A DNA stretch of 64,000 bases from Pseudomonas caspiana. Its GTDB lineage: Bacteria; Pseudomonadota; Gammaproteobacteria; Pseudomonadales; Pseudomonadaceae. Shown here one piece after another: positions 7,545 to 15,983 of the stretch. The notes below the pieces were generated by a model that searched no databases, was not told where the DNA came from, and saw only the letters and a program-made list of their open reading frames with translations. Location: positions 1 through 64,000 of the forward strand of contig NZ_LOHF01000025.1 in the NCBI RefSeq assembly GCF_002158995.1, read 5' to 3'. A program made the position numbers and the translations under genes. Each line of letters opens with the position of its first letter. The stretch's first letter is position 1.

Positions 7545-7849
7545 GACCAGTGTCGTAAAAGCCTAGCCAAGGTCATTTCATTGAGTGGGGTGTTTTGTTG
7601 GCGGGATGTGTCGTCCAACGTCTATTGCCGCACAGATCATTAACTTTGTGTTGCAAGCGCTTGTTCTGACCAGAATTTTGTAGCGTGCAATAGGGGCAAG
7701 CGGTGTATGATTGCGCCCGTCAGCCCCGCCGGGGCTTGTGGAAAACCTCCATGGACTTACCCAGTAGTTACTCAACCGATTTTTTAAGCAATCATGCATT
7801 AATTGATTGATCTCCCGGCGTGCTCCGCTGCTGGGAGTGGAGTTCGCCT
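7545..7849. other. Intergenic between the divergent secreted-protein gene and mgtE
   Basis: No gene is seen. A GC palindrome (gccccgccggggc, around 7724-7736) and a TATGAT that could be a -10 box (around 7706) lie here without a convincing -35. No M-box magnesium riboswitch pattern is recognisable. Confidence 0.4.
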
Positions 7850-9292
7850 ATGTCCGAAATTGAAGTAAAGAAAACGCAGGATAGTTTGCAGGATCGTCTG
7901 GCTCAGGTTATCGAGCTCCTGCAGCGCCAGCGTGTCGTTGAAGATCTGACCCACCGTCAGGAAGGTCAGAATCAAGACCGTGTAGAAAATCTTGTTCACC
8001 GGCAGAACCTCGTCGAATTGCAGCGCAAGCTCGACGATCTTCACTCCGCCGACGTCGCCTATATCCTGGAAGCCTTGCCGCTTGAAGATCGTCTGACGGT
8101 CTGGCAGTTGGTCAAGGCTGAGCGCGACGGCGATATTCTTCTGGAAGTGTCCGACTCCGTTCGGGAAACGCTGATCGCCGACATGGACGATCACGAGCTT
8201 CTGGCTGCCGCCAAGGAAATGGACGCCGACGAACTGGCGGATATTGCTCCCGAGCTGCCTCGTGATGTTGTTCATGAGCTGATGGAAGCTCTGGACACTC
8301 AGCAGCGTGAGCGTGTCCGTTCTGCCCTGTCGTACGACGAAGAGCAAGTCGGCGCGTTGATGGACTTCGAGATGGTCACTATCCGTGAGGATGTGAGTCT
8401 TGAAGTTGTTCTGCGCTACCTGCGTCGCCTGAAAGAGTTGCCAGGGCACACCGACAAGTTGTTCGTGGTCGATTACGATGGCGTACTCAAAGGCGTGCTG
8501 CCGATCAAACGTCTGCTGGTCAATGACCCCGAGAAGCAGGTGTCGGAGGTCATGGCAAATGATCCGGTGAGTTTCCACCCGGATGGCGATGCCTATGAGG
8601 CCGCTCAGGCGTTCGAACGTTATGACCTTATTTCCTCACCGGTGGTGGATAAGAACGGCAAGCTGATCGGCCGTTTGACCATCGACGAAATGGTTGACCT
8701 CATTCGTGAAGAGAGCGAAACCGAAGTCCTCAACATGGCGGGTTTGCGTGAAGAGGAAGATATTTTTGCTTCCGTCTGGCGCTCACTGCATAACCGTTGG
8801 GCGTGGCTGGCGATCAACCTGATCACTGCATTCCTGGCTTCACGTGTGATTGGCCTGTTCGAAGGTTCTATCGAGAAGCTGGTAGCGCTGGCAGCCCTGA
8901 TGCCGATTGTGGCCGGGATTGGCGGTAACTCGGGCAATCAGACCATTACGATGATTGTGCGCGCTATGGCGCTCGACCAGGTCAATACCGGTAATACCAA
9001 GCGCCTGCTGCGCAAAGAGCTGGCAGTGGGGCTTATCAACGGTCTGGTCTGGGGAGGCGTAATCGGTGTTGTGGCTTATCTGCTCTACGGCAGTTGGTCG
9101 CTGGGCGTCGTGATGACGGCGGCCATGACACTCAACTTGCTGCTGGCGGCACTGATGGGGGTCACGATCCCGATGGCGCTTTCCAAGCTCGGACGAGACC
9201 CGGCGATGGGAGCGAGTGTCATGATTACAGCTGTCACCGACAGCGGTGGCTTCTTTATCTTCCTCGGGCTCGCCACTATCTTCCTGCTTTAG
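7850..9292 (+). CDS. mgtE: Magnesium transporter MgtE
   Basis: MgtE is an inner-membrane Mg2+ channel gated by cytosolic Mg2+. The 480-aa protein has the expected order. The N-terminal helical MgtE_N superhelix runs to about residue 165 (ALPLEDRLTVWQLVK, MDADELADIAPELPRDVVHELMEAL). A CBS pair follows (about 170-290), then the five-helix membrane domain starting at WAWLAINLITAFLASRVIG. That domain contains the pore signature PIVAGIGGNSGNQT and the conserved DPAMGASVMITAVTDSGGFFIFLGLA near the end. The ATG at 7850 follows GGGAGTGGAG; the frame is open from 7820 but with no better site. It is a single-gene unit with its own terminator. The length is slightly above the usual 450 aa because of a charged N-terminal extension. 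Confidence 0.95.
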   Translation: MSEIEVKKTQDSLQDRLAQVIELLQRQRVVEDLTHRQEGQNQDRVENLVHRQNLVELQRKLDDLHSADVAYILEALPLEDRLTVWQLVKAERDGDILLEVSDSVRETLIADMDDHELLAAAKEMDADELADIAPELPRDVVHELMEALDTQQRERVRSALSYDEEQVGALMDFEMVTIREDVSLEVVLRYLRRLKELPGHTDKLFVVDYDGVLKGVLPIKRLLVNDPEKQVSEVMANDPVSFHPDGDAYEAAQAFERYDLISSPVVDKNGKLIGRLTIDEMVDLIREESETEVLNMAGLREEEDIFASVWRSLHNRWAWLAINLITAFLASRVIGLFEGSIEKLVALAALMPIVAGIGGNSGNQTITMIVRAMALDQVNTGNTKRLLRKELAVGLINGLVWGGVIGVVAYLLYGSWSLGVVMTAAMTLNLLLAALMGVTIPMALSKLGRDPAMGASVMITAVTDSGGFFIFLGLATIFLL

Positions 9293-9307
9293 TTGTTTAG
9301 CCTGCAT

Positions 9308-9337
9308 AAAAAAACCGCCCTGGCAGGCGGTTTTTTT
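9308..9337 (+). terminator. Terminator of mgtE
   Basis: The hairpin ACCGCC-CTGG-CAGGCGGT, preceded by an A-run and followed by seven T, lies 16 nt after the mgtE stop. It could also work on the minus strand. Confidence 0.93.
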
Positions 9338-9402
9338 GTGCGCAGCGTTTTTGCCTTGCGGCGCGGTACTGCGCAAATAAAAACAACTAAAAGACCACGC
9401 AT

Positions 9403-9428
9403 AAAAAAGCCAGCAATTAAGCTGGCTT
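9403..9428 (-). terminator. Terminator of amrZ
   Basis: On the minus strand, AAGCCAGC-TTAATT-GCTGGCTT is followed by TTTTTT, 20 nt after the amrZ stop codon. It is a classical intrinsic terminator. Confidence 0.92.
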
Positions 9429-9447
9429 GAAAACTTCGATGTGGCGA

Positions 9448-9777
9448 TCAGTCTTCGTTGTCTGCAGCCAGCTCGGTGTCGTGTGCAATCAGTGACACCA
9501 ATGCGTTCTGTTGACGGTGCGACAGCTGACGAAAGCGCTGCAGCAACTCACGTTCATGCAGTGACAGCTCAGGGCTATCAAGGCGCAGGCTAGGTTCGTC
9601 GCCCAGAGCACCTTCCTGAATCAAGCTTTGTTCGAGGCGAGCAATGATTTCTGAGTTCATGCTGCGATGGTGGTTTTTAGCTACCTCTTGCACACGATTA
9701 CGCATGCCGTCTGGTAGACGTACAACGAACTTGTCAGCCGTGCGGCTGGAATAAGTAGCCTGTTTCATAGGGCTCAT
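9448..9777 (-). CDS. amrZ: Ribbon-helix-helix regulator AmrZ/AlgZ
   Basis: AmrZ is an Arc-family transcription factor that in Pseudomonas controls motility, alginate and other polysaccharides, and c-di-GMP genes. The 109-aa protein has a flexible N-terminus (MSPMKQATYSSRTA), the DNA-contacting beta strand DKFVVRLPDGMRNRV (residues 14-28), and the helices NHHRSMNSEIIARLEQSL. The C-terminal tetramerisation segment reads SLHERELLQRFRQLSHRQQNALVSLIAHD. These blocks align closely with the 108-aa P. aeruginosa protein as I remember it. It is a single gene with its own terminator. Its location near flagellar genes is loose (about 37 kb away) and probably incidental. Confidence 0.95.
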   Translation of the reverse strand: MSPMKQATYSSRTADKFVVRLPDGMRNRVQEVAKNHHRSMNSEIIARLEQSLIQEGALGDEPSLRLDSPELSLHERELLQRFRQLSHRQQNALVSLIAHDTELAADNED

Positions 9778-10196
9778 ATATTTAACCGGTTAGTTCAGGG
9801 GAGCGGTTCTTGCAAGTCGCCGCATGGATGTAAATCTGAGACAGCCCATTTAGCGAAATGTTCAACCGTATTCTCAACGAGGCCAGCATCATGCCCCAAT
9901 CTGCCAGATCCTTGGCGTCAATTCTGTGACAAATATTGACTCAGATAAAGGCGATTAGCCAGCACCGATTATCAGAATTGCGAACGAATTTGCAAAGCGC
10001 TTATCCATCCACTCATCAGCCAGGTTCGATTTCGTGCCGATTTACCGGGGCTCAGACTGCCATGATGGCTATTTGTCAGCTTAGAAGGATATCCACGGAA
10101 TACGAGCGCTGGCCGACGGACGTGACGATAGTCCACTGGAGCTTTGATCAAGTCGCGGAATTACGGCTCGGGTGAGCCGTCAGAGAGGAGTGATTC
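9778..10196. other. Intergenic region upstream of amrZ
   Basis: This is a 419-nt stretch with no supportable gene. A 79-codon plus-strand frame (9936-10175) has no ribosome binding site and no recognisable protein features. The part nearest 9777 must carry the amrZ promoter, but no clear -35/-10 was identified. Confidence 0.4.
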
Positions 10197-10382
10197 TTAG
10201 CGCAGAACGGGATCAAACTTGATGCGGCGACCGAGAACCAGTGCTACCACAAACAATACGCCGAAAACTCCGGCTGCGATTTTTGCAGCGCTGCTCAAGT
10301 CTTCAGCGGTGGCGGGCAGCTGGTAATCGAACACTACAGCCAACAGGGCCAGGGTGATGAACGATAAAGCTGACTTGGACAT
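10197..10382 (-). CDS. Small two-helix membrane protein
   Basis: The 61-aa product has two hydrophobic segments (about residues 5-18 and 35-51, AGVFGVLFVVALVLG) and a basic end, GRRIKFDPVLR. The overall shape resembles DUF1328-like small inner-membrane proteins of pseudomonads, but the match is weak. The ATG at 10382 has AAAGAGAA upstream. It lies 54 nt downstream of another small membrane-anchored gene on the same strand, so the two probably form an operon. Function unknown. Confidence 0.6.
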   Translation of the reverse strand: MSKSALSFITLALLAVVFDYQLPATAEDLSSAAKIAAGVFGVLFVVALVLGRRIKFDPVLR

Positions 10383-10436
10383 GGTAATTCTCTTTTCCGT
10401 GGTTTCGTTGGGGCAATCAGAGGCTCAGAACGTCTT

Positions 10437-10688
10437 TTAAAAAACCCAGCGAGGCTCTGCTCTCACGCTGGCTGAGTTCGAAGCAGCTGCCTCGGAGTCA
10501 TTGGCGAGTGTGACCGCTTGAGGGTGATTACTGCGATCGGTCATGATCGCCAGCTGAGGAGCCTGACGCAGCAGGTGGTGCGGCTGAGCCTGTAGAGCAG
10601 TCTGCTCTGCTTTACCGTCGTCTTGAAAATGAAAAGCCACCAGTGTAACTAGCGCTGCAACGTTCAACACTGAAAGGGCGATGTTCAT
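10437..10688 (-). CDS. Small membrane-anchored protein of unknown function
   Basis: The 83-aa product has one N-terminal hydrophobic segment (IALSVLNVAALVTLVAFHF). A polar, alanine/glutamine-rich tail follows, probably periplasmic. ATG 10688 is preferred over the upstream TTG because GGAGGT lies 8 nt before it. It is the first gene of a likely two-gene unit with the protein ending at 10197. No family recognised. Confidence 0.6.
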   Translation of the reverse strand: MNIALSVLNVAALVTLVAFHFQDDGKAEQTALQAQPHHLLRQAPQLAIMTDRSNHPQAVTLANDSEAAASNSASVRAEPRWVF

Positions 10689-11004
10689 TTTCAATTACCT
10701 CCAACGGAACTTTCTTAAGGAAGGGGCTCTACCGTATGAGGTATTGCAGTCTGCATGCCAACTCGCATAATGTATAAAATCCTTATAAATCAAGTAGTTA
10801 AAATTGATTGAGTGGCCGCGCTGCATGCGTTTTGCAATGGTGGCGATGTGGTGCATTGCAAAATGCATGGTTGTGTAGATTTCCGGCAAAATAAACGGAT
10901 TTTGACCACAGCCGTGTAAGCCAAAGACGACATGACAAAGTGCTCCTGTGTCGTTAACATGCACGCCGTCCTCGCTGGCACCAATCTGTGTGCTGGCCCG
11001 CTGT
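10689..11004. other. Intergenic between small-protein genes and tRNA-Arg(CCU)
   Basis: The stretch around 10770-10880 is AT-rich and includes a repeated 'gcattttgcaatggtg / tgcattgcaaaatgcatgg' palindromic segment (about 10826-10872). This could be an operator-like element. No gene is supportable. Confidence 0.35.
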
Positions 11005-11081
11005 GTCTCAGTAGCTCAATTGGATAGAGCATCCCCCTCCTAAGGGGAAGGCTGGCAGTTCGAACCTGCCCTGGGACACCA
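11005..11081 (+). tRNA. tRNA-Arg (anticodon CCU)
   Basis: The 77-nt gene has acceptor GTCTCAG / CTGGGAC, anticodon stem-loop CCCC-CTCCTAA-GGGG (anticodon CCU, reading AGG), T-loop AGTTCGAACCT and an encoded CCA end. The 3' end of this tRNA family is a common integration site for genomic islands. The decayed accessory genes begin directly downstream, in keeping with that use. Confidence 0.96.
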
Positions 11082-11188
11082 TTTAATTCAACGCTTTCAG
11101 CGTTTTTCGAAAATTCATTTTCCGGTCATGTGGGCAGGAAGGTGCAAAGAGCCTCGCAGCGTCCAAGCCTCCGAGGAAGTCAGCCAGC

Positions 11189-12091
11189 GTGAAGAGAGAA
11201 TTTCCCCTTTTTAAAGAACTCAGGTTCGACAAAGCCGATGAGGTTTGGGATGAACTGTCCCCGAAAAACCAGCCTCTGAATGGCGGCGTGAGTTAGATAT
11301 TCAGAGACCAAGCTGACGCAACCTGGCCATTGATTCCTTCGATTCTTCGTGCTCGCAATCAACCACCTGTCATCTCCAGCGATCGAAAAGTCGATGCCGG
11401 CATGATGGTGCATCTCGAGCAGCTTTATTTGGCTAACTTTGCGAAGCAATGTGACTCTTTGGGGATTGCGATTCCGAATGACTCTCAGCAGTTTCGCAAG
11501 GATGTGCTGATTTCCTCCAAGCCCTCTCGTTTCATCGAGGAGCCTGCCCTCTGGTCTGATGAAAGATTACGAGACTAATGGCCATGGCGCAGCATCACGG
11601 AGTGCCTACTCGCCTTCTGGACTGGACAACAAAGGCTTATGCAGCTGCGTATTTCGCTGCAGGTTCAATTTCAAGCAGATTTGCAGACTGGAAGGAGGAT
11701 GACCGGCTTGCGATTTGGGCGCTGAATACTGATCGCGCGCACCGTCATTCTGAGATCGTCTTGCACCGTTCTCCTGGATCGATAAGCTGGCACCTTGCCG
11801 CCCAAGGAGGTCTGTTTTCTGTACACCCGCATTCAGGAGAGCGTAGAGGGAGTTTTTTTAATCAAGGGGCTTGAGGAGTACCTCTTCGATACCGTTGAGT
11901 CGCCGCTGTTGAAAATTACGCTTCCTGTATTTGAGGTTTCCAGCTTGCTCAGGCTATGCACCATTGCAGGGTTCAGTGGTGCTTATGTCTACCCCACAAC
12001 GGATGGCGCAGGAAGAGCGGTCATTGATGAGATGAACGTCGATGGTGCGGCTTCCAAGTGGAGTACAGAAGAAAATTTAGTGAAGTATTAG
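11189..12091 (+). pseudogene. FRG-domain protein gene, inactivated
   Basis: Conceptual translation from a GTG at 11189 (GAGGAAG at 11173-11179) runs KREFPLFKELRFDKADEVWDEL in one frame. It meets an amber TAG at 11294-11296 just before IFRDQADATWPLIPSILR, the FRG-motif block (here FRD instead of FRG). It continues to a stop at 11576-11578. The hallmark MAMAQHHGVPTRLLDWT then resumes in another frame (from 11578), and the C-terminal part (GVFLIKGLEEYLFDTVESPL...) needs a second frame change between about 11830 and 11860. FRG-domain proteins are often found in defence or toxin-like neighbourhoods, but no activity should be assumed. One nonsense mutation plus two frameshifts indicate a dead gene. 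Confidence 0.82.
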
Positions 12092-12402
12092 ATTTCCATA
12101 TCTTTGATTCTGAGCACAGTCGTGGTTGAACTGTATGCGTGTCGCGCAGTTGCGCGAATACCTAGGCCGGCACCAAGCAAATTTTTCACGCGCTTGTGCA
12201 GATCGGCGTCGACCCGGCGGCCTTGGTACTTGCCAGCGGCCTTCGCCTTCTCGATACCCTGCGCCTGGCGCTCGCGGCGCTGCTCATAATCCATTCGAGC
12301 GATCGCTGCCATCATCTCCATCTCCATCGAGTAGATCGCCCCAGCATCCGGCCGGTGAACTCGTCGCCCTTGTGCACGACCTACTCCTGGAGAGAGATCC
12401 AA
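12088..12402 (-). pseudogene. Serine recombinase (resolvase/invertase) C-terminal remnant
   Basis: The visible protein MEMEMMAAIARMDYEQRRERQ (then GIEKAKAAGKYQGRR..) is the end of the catalytic domain plus the long helix of a resolvase/invertase. It continues to the HTH segment (LGAGLGIRATARHAYSSTTTVLRIKD). The family residues just before it (HKGDEFTGRML) are present but in another frame, shifted by one base in a G-run near 12343-12346. The N-terminal catalytic domain with the active serine is absent. The remnant abuts, and slightly overlaps, the 3' end of the 1200-aa gene, suggesting an old insertion or deletion breakpoint at about 12380. Confidence 0.82.
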
Positions 12403-15400
12403 CCGTCGATTATCTCCTGCCGAACTGGTTGTAATTGATCGTTATTGTTCATATCCCGTGAAAGCTGCTGCGTCGTGCTGTTAGCGGAATGCCAGACCCA
12501 TTTACCATGCGTGGTATCGGGAAGCGTCAACGATAACCTGGAGCCAGCCGCTTTCAAGAGGGGGCCGGTGCGCAGGAAAACTTTCATTCGACTCAATGCG
12601 CTGGTGAAGTGAGCTGCGGGCAGTGTGATGGCCTTTACAGGTAGAACGCCGGTCGTGGCGTGCACGACCGCTCGCGGATCAATCAACATGGTCACCGTTA
12701 CCGGTTGCTCTGCCTCCGCTCGTATTACCAGCGATCGCTGAGCGGGAGAGCCCGCCAACGCGTGTGCTGAGACATGAGGTGCATTGAAATCGGTGACGCC
12801 GTTTGCCACTGGCCAGTAGTTCACAAGACCATCCTTGATGTGATCGGATGCGCCCAAATGAACAGGAAGCTCCACGGCACGAATGCCCTCGTTCTGCTGG
12901 CTGATGGTGTTTTCAATACGGCGTCGCAACGCATCCCACGAATGATCGACTGCCGGGCCGCCTTTGAGCTCAAGTGCAAGTGTGGCACGCACCAAGGCCA
13001 AAGGGCGCCCCAACAACAGGGCGATGGCGTCATCTGCATTGTTCGAGTCAGGCTGGATCTTATGCAACTGTGCCTTGGTCTCTATACGAAACCTGCGGAT
13101 GCCTTCCACGCCACTTTCGCGAAGTGTGTGTACGAACGCAGTTAGCTCAGGGTGAGCAGGCCTGAGTGATTCCCCTGGATCGTCGAGAAAACGGGCATTC
13201 GGCGGCGGTGATTGCCACAGCACCCGAGCATCTGCGCCAGCACTGCAGCGAAGTGTGCCCAATGAATCACCATTCGCTTGAAAGAAGGAAATACCGCCGT
13301 CGACATTGTCGAGTACCACCCAGCCCATGATGGGGGAAGTGGAAGGGTGGGAGTTGCTTTGTACGGTGTCTGACTTGGCGCTTATCCATCGAAACTGAAG
13401 CCGTGCGGGGCGCGTGATTCTGACGGGAAGTGAAGCGACGGGTAGGACATTATCTGACTGTGTTTCTGGCAATAGACGTTTGCAGATCAGAACCTCTAGC
13501 GAATCAGGATCGCAGGCCGAGTGATCCTGAAAGCGTCCGAACCGGTCAACGATTCGCAGTCTCTGTAACTCAAGCGCACCCGCTCTTAACGGATTCATCG
13601 GATTATCTTGCAAGGGGGCGAACCAGTTTTCCCTGCCAACGGCCTCGGCGATCTGCCTGATGTCATCACGACGCTTGAGGGTGTCATCCGTATCCTGATA
13701 AGGGTCGTAGACCGGTAGTTGCCCGGACGGGCTGATCATCAATAGCCCGGCGCCGAAGTCACTCATCGTCTGGGTAGCCAGCGGCAGTGTGCCGATCCAT
13801 TCAAGCAGGTCAGCGAGCCCCGGAGCGTCGGGTTGACGACTGAGCACTGTCTGCACTGTATTGATTAACTGAAGAGTGCCGTGGTGGGCGAGCATGCCAG
13901 TCCCCCTGTATTGCCAGGCCGGGGCATCCTTGACCAGATCATTGTCTATACGCAGATCGTGCTCTTGGTTCCACCCAAGATGATTAATCAGCGCCGGCTG
14001 ACCAAAAGCGTCTGCGCCGGGTTGCTTGAGACTGACTTCATACTGGAACTGCCAGGGAAGCCAGGAAGCCCACAGTCTGCCCATCTGTTTGGGCGATTGG
14101 GGCGGCAATTTTGATCGAAAAGTGAAGGAAGCTGCCGTAGCGTCGAGCAAGAAGGCTTGGGCTTGTTCGTCAAACAGTTGAGAGGCCGCCTCCGCGAAGC
14201 CTGGTGTTTCACCTTGCTGCTCTGTTAGATGCTTACGGACAAGAGATGGCGCCTCGGAAGAAAACAAAACGGCCTCTGCTGCCAAAGCATTAATCGGTGC
14301 AGCCAGCTCCTTTGGCAGACCCGGGCTCGCCGTCAGTGCGAGCCATTGTTGAGTTTCAAGGTGTAATTCTTTCTCCTCAACGGGCAAGGTAACTCCTGTG
14401 ACAATCTGATCGCCCAGACGACATGGCAGCTGTCGGCCCTCCGTATAGTCGAAGGGAGTGGACAACGACCGGGTTTCCAGCTCATGGCCGAGCAACATCA
14501 ACGACGGGTCCTGAGCTCGCCAGAATCGCGGCGCGGCCTGGCTTTCCAGCCGATACCCGGAAGGCAATAGTTGCTTGATGTGTTGCACGTTTTCACGAAG
14601 CTGGATTTTTTTCTGATCAACTTGCCGGGACTCGAGCAGGATCTGCTTCGCCTGTGCCATGAGCGTGGGGAATATTGTCTCGGCACTCAGGTCGCCCGTT
14701 GGCGCATAGATGGCAAGCTGGTATGTGTACCAATCCGCGTACAACTGGCGTCGCGCGCGGGTGAGTTCGCCGCGGCGGCGATCCAATGCCTGCTGCTCAA
14801 TGCAGAGATCATCCAGCAACCTGGAGATTTCCTCGGACAAAGAAGCGATGGTCTGCGTCGCTTTGTCGGTTTGTTTGGGTGGGAGGATCGTCCACAAACT
14901 ACCGCCGGAGCTGCTGGTAAAACCCGCCTCGTGCATCTGATTGGCAAAGATGTCCGCGCCGTCGGGGCGCTCGATAGACGCTTGCACCTGGCCAAATTGC
15001 AACGCATTGAGACCGCCCTCAAGCTCAGGAGTACTGGCTACTGTCGCCACCAATACAGACAGGGCTTCGGGCGCCGATGTGCCAATCGAACAGCTCAGTG
15101 GCTGTTGTTTAAGCGTCTCGAAATAACGGTTTCTCAAATCCCACTCAACTTCCTGTAGCGCGCTGTTGCACAGCATCTGGTGGGGATGTACGTTTTCTTT
15201 TTCATAGCCCTGCCACGTGCAAAAGCGTTTGATCAGTCCAAGCCCGGAATCCGTGGAAAGAGGGCTACTGATTTCCGGGCTATACCAACCCACTACGTGA
15301 TACGCGAGTTTGTTTTTACCGACGGGCAGGCCTTTCATATCGTCATAGAAGCCAAATACGCTAGCGCTATTGGGATAGAACGACGCGAATGTCGGATCGC

Positions 15401-15983
15401 CATAACCCAGTGCGGTCAGCGGAGCGTAACGTTTACTCCCAGGGGTTTCGCACCAGTCGTCACCTGGAAAATGTTGACCAATGTATTGATTGCGTTGGGT
15501 TCGCGTTGCCATGTCGACGGGTACTGACGGGTGGATGAGTCCAAGACCAGCAGGCGGCGCATTATTGAGGCGGTCACTTTCAACCACCCAGCGCCGCGAC
15601 TCGCAGGCACCGTCCGGCTTGAACAACACACGTGTGATCAACCAGCGGTTTGGCGTGTTCGGAAATCCACCGCCCTTGCGGGCTCTCCCTGTCGGGGCCG
15701 CATCCTGCTCTGCATGACGCAGCGCCTCAGGCAAGGTCCAGTGTAGGTGGATACCCACCAGCGCACCTTTGCCCTGCGCAAAGGGGTGTCCGCTTTCGAG
15801 CACGGACTGTGTGAGGTTTGGGCGCCGTTGGCCTGATGGTTGAGAGGGGCCGGATAAATGCATGAAGTCATACGTCGGGCCCAGCACCTCGTATTTGCTG
15901 TCGAACTGCCCAACGCGCAGCAGTTCCAGATCCATGGGAACAATCAACGTAGGTAAATTAGAAGTAGGATTGTCCTGGTTCAT
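12381..15983 (-). CDS. Very large protein of unknown function (1200 aa), last gene of the giant-gene operon
   Basis: No named family is recognised. The 1200-aa protein has no signal peptide and no membrane segment. Near the N-terminus it carries VGIHLHWTLPEALRH (residues 77-90) and FPNTPNRWLITRVLF (107-121), phrases I have seen in uncharacterised large bacterial proteins. A long charged coiled coil follows at about residues 371-475 (EEISRLLDDLCIEQQALDRRR...). The rest is mixed alpha/beta with many Trp/Pro. The start ATG overlaps the stop of the preceding gene (ATGA at 15980-15983), so translation is coupled. Its last codons run straight into recombinase-like sequence: after the stop codon, the same frame reads VVHKGDEFTGRML. 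The native C-terminus may therefore have been replaced or clipped. It probably works with the two genes upstream. Confidence 0.8.
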   Translation of the reverse strand: MNQDNPTSNLPTLIVPMDLELLRVGQFDSKYEVLGPTYDFMHLSGPSQPSGQRRPNLTQSVLESGHPFAQGKGALVGIHLHWTLPEALRHAEQDAAPTGRARKGGGFPNTPNRWLITRVLFKPDGACESRRWVVESDRLNNAPPAGLGLIHPSVPVDMATRTQRNQYIGQHFPGDDWCETPGSKRYAPLTALGYGDPTFASFYPNSASVFGFYDDMKGLPVGKNKLAYHVVGWYSPEISSPLSTDSGLGLIKRFCTWQGYEKENVHPHQMLCNSALQEVEWDLRNRYFETLKQQPLSCSIGTSAPEALSVLVATVASTPELEGGLNALQFGQVQASIERPDGADIFANQMHEAGFTSSSGGSLWTILPPKQTDKATQTIASLSEEISRLLDDLCIEQQALDRRRGELTRARRQLYADWYTYQLAIYAPTGDLSAETIFPTLMAQAKQILLESRQVDQKKIQLRENVQHIKQLLPSGYRLESQAAPRFWRAQDPSLMLLGHELETRSLSTPFDYTEGRQLPCRLGDQIVTGVTLPVEEKELHLETQQWLALTASPGLPKELAAPINALAAEAVLFSSEAPSLVRKHLTEQQGETPGFAEAASQLFDEQAQAFLLDATAASFTFRSKLPPQSPKQMGRLWASWLPWQFQYEVSLKQPGADAFGQPALINHLGWNQEHDLRIDNDLVKDAPAWQYRGTGMLAHHGTLQLINTVQTVLSRQPDAPGLADLLEWIGTLPLATQTMSDFGAGLLMISPSGQLPVYDPYQDTDDTLKRRDDIRQIAEAVGRENWFAPLQDNPMNPLRAGALELQRLRIVDRFGRFQDHSACDPDSLEVLICKRLLPETQSDNVLPVASLPVRITRPARLQFRWISAKSDTVQSNSHPSTSPIMGWVVLDNVDGGISFFQANGDSLGTLRCSAGADARVLWQSPPPNARFLDDPGESLRPAHPELTAFVHTLRESGVEGIRRFRIETKAQLHKIQPDSNNADDAIALLLGRPLALVRATLALELKGGPAVDHSWDALRRRIENTISQQNEGIRAVELPVHLGASDHIKDGLVNYWPVANGVTDFNAPHVSAHALAGSPAQRSLVIRAEAEQPVTVTMLIDPRAVVHATTGVLPVKAITLPAAHFTSALSRMKVFLRTGPLLKAAGSRLSLTLPDTTHGKWVWHSANSTTQQLSRDMNNNDQLQPVRQEIIDGWISLQE

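Noticed and set aside
9936..10175. 79-codon plus-strand frame upstream of amrZ
   Set aside because: No ribosome binding site, no family, composition like intergenic DNA.
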